A stretch of DNA of 6,965 nt from UBA11524 sp965646445 (lineage in GTDB: Bacteria; Bacillota; Clostridia; Christensenellales; Aristaeellaceae): positions 1 to 6,965 of the forward strand of contig CBFFZW010000079.1 of the NCBI GenBank assembly GCA_965646445.1, given 5' to 3'. A program made the position numbers and the translations under genes. A model generated the notes under the pieces. The model did not search any database. It was not told where the DNA came from and saw only the letters and a program-made list of their open reading frames with translations. Each line of letters begins with the position of its first letter. The first letter of the stretch is position 1. Below are positions 3,647 through 6,965 of this stretch, piece by piece.

Positions 3647-6634
3647 TTACTTCTGAAACGGCGCCAGCGTGCAGTCCAGGCGAATCTCCCGGGGAGAATG
3701 GTACGCCTTCAGCAGCGCCGGGCCGCAGCTGTTGGAGCCGATGCCGTTCTGGAAGGCATCCACGCACAGCACCGTGCAGCCGCTTTCCTCCAACTCGAAG
3801 CTGTGAGCCTTCCGGGTCAGCTCCTCCTGGGTGTAAGGGGAGGCGTTGAAGCAGAAGCTGTCGCCCCGGACGCTCCAGCCGCCCAGGCCGTCGTCCACCC
3901 GGACGTACGAGCAGTCGTAATGGCTGCCGTTCTCCTGGGGCTTCAGGTAGTCCTCATGCTGGCGGGCCACCGTGGACTGATACAGGCCGCGGAAGCTGCT
4001 CCGATGCTTGTCCACATAGCTTTCATGGGGGCCGTAGCCGAAGTAGGTCAGCCGGGCCATGGCCTTGGGCAGGAACAGCCGCAGGCCGAACCGGGGCAGC
4101 ATGGGGGCCTGCTCCCAGCGCTGGGCGGTCACGCTGACGGCCACCTCGCCATTGGCCCGCACCGTCCACACGGCCTCGCCCCGCACCACCGGCGCGATGG
4201 ACGGCGAGCTCAAGGAGAAGGGCGTGCGCAGCGTGCAGGCGGCGTCATCCAGGGTAACGGCGGTTTCATAGCCGCGGGACGCAGCCTCCTGATACCGATA
4301 GCGCTGCCACTGATTGCGGATGTACATGTCATTGTCCGTAGGCGCGCGCCAGATGTTGAAGGCCATGGGCTTCTCCAGCATCGTTCTGTTGCGGAAAACC
4401 ATCTCGTCAAAGCAGGCGCGATCCTTGTTGTACACATAGCGGAAATCGCCGCCGGTGATGACGATGACGCCCGCTTCCTCCCGCACCGCCATGGGAAGGG
4501 CGCTGCCGCCCTCAGCCTGCGGCACGTCGAAGGACTGCCGACCGATTTCGTCCTCGCCCAGCAGGGTTCCGGCCTCCACCAGGGGTGTGGCCGTCCGGGC
4601 ATACTCATGGAAGTGCAGCGCGAAGTCCCCCGTCAGACCCTCGGGCAGGGGCAGGCGAACCGTCCGGCGCTCATGGGGCGCAATGTCAAGGGCTTCCGCC
4701 GGGACATCCGCCGTGTAAATATCCCGGCCCTGCTGCCGCACGGTATAGGTCATGCGGATGGCGTCGTTCAGGCGGGTAAAATCGAGGGTGTTCCACAGCG
4801 TCACCTGGCCCTGGGCAGGGTCGCCGTCCACCACCCGGGCAGGCCGCAGAACGTTTTTGTATTCCAGCAGGCCCGTATGAGGCCGCCTGTCCGGGTAAAC
4901 CAGACCGTCCATGCAGAAGTTGCCGTCATGAAGGGTCTCCCCGAAGTCGCCGCCGTAGAAATACTTCTTCCGGCCATCCGCCGTCATGCCCATGTCGATG
5001 GCATGGTCGCACCACTCCCAGATGAAGCCGCCGCAGTGGCCCTCATGCCGGTGGAAGCAGGCGAAATAGTCCTCCAGGTCGCCGGGGCCGTTGCCCATGG
5101 CATGGCAGTATTCGCACAGGATGTAGGGCTTGTCCAGCCGCTTTTCCTCAAAATAGGCGTCGATGTCCTCAATGCTGGGGTACATCCGGCTGTACAGGTC
5201 GAGGTCCGGGCCGTTGATCTCCTCGCCCTTGGGCGGGAAGGACGCCCGCTCGTAATGGGTAAGCCGGGAAGGATCGTAGGCCTTCGTCCAGCGCAGGGCC
5301 TCGTTGAAATTGCAGCCGTGGCCGGACTCGTTGCCCATGGACCAGATCACCGCGCAGGGCCGGTTCTGGTCGCGGATGACGCTGCGCCGCACCCGATCCA
5401 GGATGACCTCCTGATAAGCCGGGTCGGTGGCCAGCAGATTATAGTCGGCGTCATAGGTGCCGTCGATGTTGATGACGCCGTGGCACTCAATGTCCGCCTC
5501 CGCCACCACATAGAAGCCGTACTCGTCGCACAGGCGCATGAATTCCGGGGCGTTGGGATAGTGGCTGGTGCGGATGGCGTTGATGTTGTGCCGCTTCATC
5601 AGCATGAGGTCGCGCTTCATTTCCGCAAGGCCCACCGCCGCGCCCAGCACGGGGTCACTGTCATGACGGTTCACGCCCTTGAACTTGATGCGCTTGCCGT
5701 TGAGCAGCAGGCACCCGTTCTCCACGCGGATGTCCCGCAGGCCAATCTTTTCGGCGATCCATTCCTCCCCGCAGCGCATCAGCAGCGTGTACAGCCGGGG
5801 CGACTCGGCGTTCCACAGCTGAATATCCGTCAGGGCGAAGGCCAGCTCGTCGCCCTCCGCCTGGCCGGACGTCAGCAGGACGCCCTGGGGATCCAGCACC
5901 TCATAGGCCACGGGAGCGTCGCCGCGCTTGTCCAGCGCCACGCTGACTTGGGCCTGGGTGTGATCCGCCGTCAGCCGTGTGCGGACAAAATAGCTGCGCA
6001 GATGGGCTTCGCCGCGCTCCAGCAGGTAGACATCCCGGAAGATGCCGGACATGCGGAACTTGTCCTGATCCTCAAAATAGGTGCCGTCGCACCACTTGAG
6101 CACCAGCACGGTCAGGTCGTTGCTTCCCGGGCGGACGAAGGTCGTGACATCGAACTCCGACGGGGAATGGGATACCTGGCTGTACCCCACAAAGCCGCCG
6201 TTGACCCACACATAAAAGCAGGAATCAACGCCCTCGAAGCACAGCATGGCCCGGCGACCCAGCGCGGCGTGCCAATCAAAGGCGCGCTGATACACCCCGC
6301 AGGGATTATCCGCGGGCACATAGGGCGGATCGTAGGGGATGGGGAACCGGGTGTTGGTGTAGTGGTTCCGGTCATAGCCCTGGCACTGCCATACCGAGGG
6401 CACGGGGATGGTGTCCGGCGCGGCGGCGGGCGCGAGGAAATCCTCCGGCAGGGCCCGGACGCTGTCATAATAGCCGAAACGCCACACGCCGCTGAGCAGC
6501 GTCAGCCGCTCCGACGCCGCGCGGTCGCCCGCCAGCGCCGTCGCCCGGCTGCCATAGGGCACATAATAGGCCCTCGGTTCCTCCGTGCCGACGTGCAGGT
6601 GATGGATGTCCTCCTCATACCGTGGAAACTCCAT
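3647..6634 (-). CDS. Glycoside hydrolase family 2 beta-galactosidase (LacZ-type)
   Basis: This 995-aa protein is close in length to E. coli LacZ (1023 aa) and should hydrolyse terminal beta-D-galactosides in the cytoplasm (no signal peptide). Domains in order: N-terminal jelly roll (~45-207), Ig-like domain (~208-302), TIM barrel (~303-598), a second Ig-like domain (~600-700), and the beta-galactosidase small-chain-type domain (~725-990). Visible LacZ landmarks: Asn94 in YTN, Asp191 in EDQD, NRH (His324), SHYPN (His358), IECHG with Glu383 and His385 for the metal site, acid/base Glu436 in GNESGHG, nucleophile Glu508 in CEYCHAMGN, and GGFIWEW. The position of LacZ Asn604 is Asp576 (FCMDG), and the region of Trp999 reads GIGSNSCGP with Cys970. 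GGAAGGAG (6644-6651) precedes the ATG by 9 nt. It converges on the esterase operon. Activity on related beta-glycosides is possible. Confidence 0.95.
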   Translation of the reverse strand: MEFPRYEEDIHHLHVGTEEPRAYYVPYGSRATALAGDRAASERLTLLSGVWRFGYYDSVRALPEDFLAPAAAPDTIPVPSVWQCQGYDRNHYTNTRFPIPYDPPYVPADNPCGVYQRAFDWHAALGRRAMLCFEGVDSCFYVWVNGGFVGYSQVSHSPSEFDVTTFVRPGSNDLTVLVLKWCDGTYFEDQDKFRMSGIFRDVYLLERGEAHLRSYFVRTRLTADHTQAQVSVALDKRGDAPVAYEVLDPQGVLLTSGQAEGDELAFALTDIQLWNAESPRLYTLLMRCGEEWIAEKIGLRDIRVENGCLLLNGKRIKFKGVNRHDSDPVLGAAVGLAEMKRDLMLMKRHNINAIRTSHYPNAPEFMRLCDEYGFYVVAEADIECHGVINIDGTYDADYNLLATDPAYQEVILDRVRRSVIRDQNRPCAVIWSMGNESGHGCNFNEALRWTKAYDPSRLTHYERASFPPKGEEINGPDLDLYSRMYPSIEDIDAYFEEKRLDKPYILCEYCHAMGNGPGDLEDYFACFHRHEGHCGGFIWEWCDHAIDMGMTADGRKKYFYGGDFGETLHDGNFCMDGLVYPDRRPHTGLLEYKNVLRPARVVDGDPAQGQVTLWNTLDFTRLNDAIRMTYTVRQQGRDIYTADVPAEALDIAPHERRTVRLPLPEGLTGDFALHFHEYARTATPLVEAGTLLGEDEIGRQSFDVPQAEGGSALPMAVREEAGVIVITGGDFRYVYNKDRACFDEMVFRNRTMLEKPMAFNIWRAPTDNDMYIRNQWQRYRYQEAASRGYETAVTLDDAACTLRTPFSLSSPSIAPVVRGEAVWTVRANGEVAVSVTAQRWEQAPMLPRFGLRLFLPKAMARLTYFGYGPHESYVDKHRSSFRGLYQSTVARQHEDYLKPQENGSHYDCSYVRVDDGLGGWSVRGDSFCFNASPYTQEELTRKAHSFELEESGCTVLCVDAFQNGIGSNSCGPALLKAYHSPREIRLDCTLAPFQK

Positions 6635-6670
6635 ATGGACAGGCTCCTTCCTATGTTTCGCGTTTGCCCT

Positions 6671-6699
6671 ATTGTATCAGCGCGCCCATGGCTTGTCAA
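6671..6699 (-). promoter_or_regulatory. SigA/sigma-70 promoter of the GH2 gene
   Basis: On the minus strand, a perfect -35 TTGACA (6699-6694) and -10 TACAAT (6676-6671) are separated by exactly 17 bp. The start site should fall near 6664, giving a leader of about 30 nt with the ribosome binding site at 6651-6644. I saw no convincing operator or cre box overlapping it. Confidence 0.88.
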
Positions 6700-6741
6700 T
6701 CAGCAAATGCGTAGCCGTGACATCAGCATTGCCGAGCGATG

Positions 6742-6788
6742 CCAGCCGCCGGACACGGAGCGGGAATGCCTGCCGCGTCCCTCGCTGG
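6742..6788. repeat. Imperfect dyad between the divergent promoters
   Basis: Outer arms CCAGC 6742-6746 / GCTGG 6784-6788 and inner arms GGACACGG 6751-6758 / CCGCGTCC 6773-6780. The inner pair has one mismatch on the plus strand and a G-U pair on the minus strand. There is no T-tract. It could be a regulator site or a remnant of a repeat. It lies about 40 bp upstream of the GH2 -35 box. Confidence 0.4.
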
Positions 6789-6815
6789 GCTTCCTCAGGA
6801 CAGACAGGAACAACA

Positions 6816-6874
6816 CAAAAAATCAAAAAAATCTCATTTTGCCTCTTTACAAACCGGCTGATCCATGCTATACT
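6816..6874 (+). promoter_or_regulatory. tRNA-Ala promoter with UP-like A-tracts
   Basis: -35 TTTACA (6846-6851) and -10 TATACT (6869-6874) have a 17-bp spacer. They are preceded by two A-tracts (6817-6822 and 6825-6831) in the position of an UP element. The expected start near 6881 leaves only a short 5' leader before the tRNA at 6888. Confidence 0.82.
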
Positions 6875-6887
6875 ATATTTCGTTCGC

Positions 6888-6963
6888 GGGGCATTAGCGC
6901 AGCTGGTAGCGCACAACACTGGCAGTGTTGGGGTCAGCGGTTCGAATCCGCTATGCTCCACCA
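6888..6963 (+). tRNA. tRNA-Ala (anticodon GGC)
   Basis: A complete 76-nt cloverleaf with encoded CCA. Acceptor stem GGGGCAT 6888-6894 / ATGCTCC 6953-6959 includes a G3-U70 pair, the alanine identity determinant. The D stem is GCGC/GCGC (6897-6900, 6909-6912). The anticodon stem CAACA/TGTTG (6914-6918, 6926-6930) carries the loop CTGGCAG with anticodon GGC at 6921-6923. The T arm is AGCGG-TTCGAAT-CCGCT (6936-6952), the discriminator is A6960, and CCA is 6961-6963. It decodes GCC and GCU alanine codons. The window ends 2 nt later, so it may be single or the first of a tRNA cluster. Confidence 0.97.
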
Positions 6964-6965
6964 TA

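Noticed and set aside
3285..3656. A plus-strand open frame running from the deacetylase 3' end through the intergenic stem-loops
   Set aside because: It overlaps the deacetylase in another frame, crosses two terminator hairpins and has no ribosome binding site.
6653..6669. Possible catabolite-response (cre) site near the GH2 transcription start
   Set aside because: Minus-strand GGCAAACGCGAAACA keeps the central CG but misses several fixed positions of the consensus, including the first T and the central T.
6888..6963. tRNA as an integration attachment site
   Set aside because: No second copy of the tRNA 3' end occurs in the window and no integrase gene is present.
6677..6964. A minus-strand open frame starting MVEHSGFEPLTP
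   Set aside because: This is the familiar spurious protein read from the complement of a tRNA gene; the tRNA-Ala cloverleaf explains the sequence.

Overview
This GC-rich window looks like a chromosomal stretch from a Gram-positive, gut-type Clostridia/Firmicutes bacterium. That placement is an inference. It rests on strong AGGAG-type ribosome binding sites, sigma-70/SigA-type promoters with 17-bp spacers, a tRNA gene with encoded CCA, and a carbohydrate-processing gene set. No taxonomic marker in the window fixes it more closely.

Layout: (i) 1-1046 holds no convincing gene. It is a tandem array of a roughly 390-bp repeat (units starting near 38, 429 and 816, the last one partial and decaying), and each complete unit carries several hairpins. 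(ii) 1047-3376 (+) is a compact three-gene operon: an alpha/beta-hydrolase esterase, an SGNH/GDSL hydrolase and a CE4-type polysaccharide deacetylase. (iii) 3377-3646 is a convergent intergenic region packed with inverted repeats, including a near-perfect bidirectional terminator. (iv) 6634-3647 (-) encodes a full-length 995-aa family 2 glycoside hydrolase of the LacZ type, with its own near-consensus promoter. (v) 6635-6887 is a divergent intergenic region holding that promoter, an imperfect dyad, and an A-tract/UP-like promoter. (vi) 6888-6963 (+) is tRNA-Ala(GGC).

How the genes may work together: none of the four proteins shows a signal peptide or membrane segment, so all are predicted to be cytoplasmic. 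Three deacylases of unrelated folds in one operon, facing a cytoplasmic beta-galactosidase-type enzyme, suggest intracellular trimming of imported acylated (probably acetylated) galactose-containing oligosaccharides. The substrate is not visible in the sequence, and no transporter or regulator lies in the window.

The most unusual content is non-coding. In the ~390-bp repeat, one hairpin carries a compensatory base-pair change between copies, and hairpin-bearing blocks are conserved between patches that have diverged. The cluster of stem-loops at 3451-3628 is the second such element.
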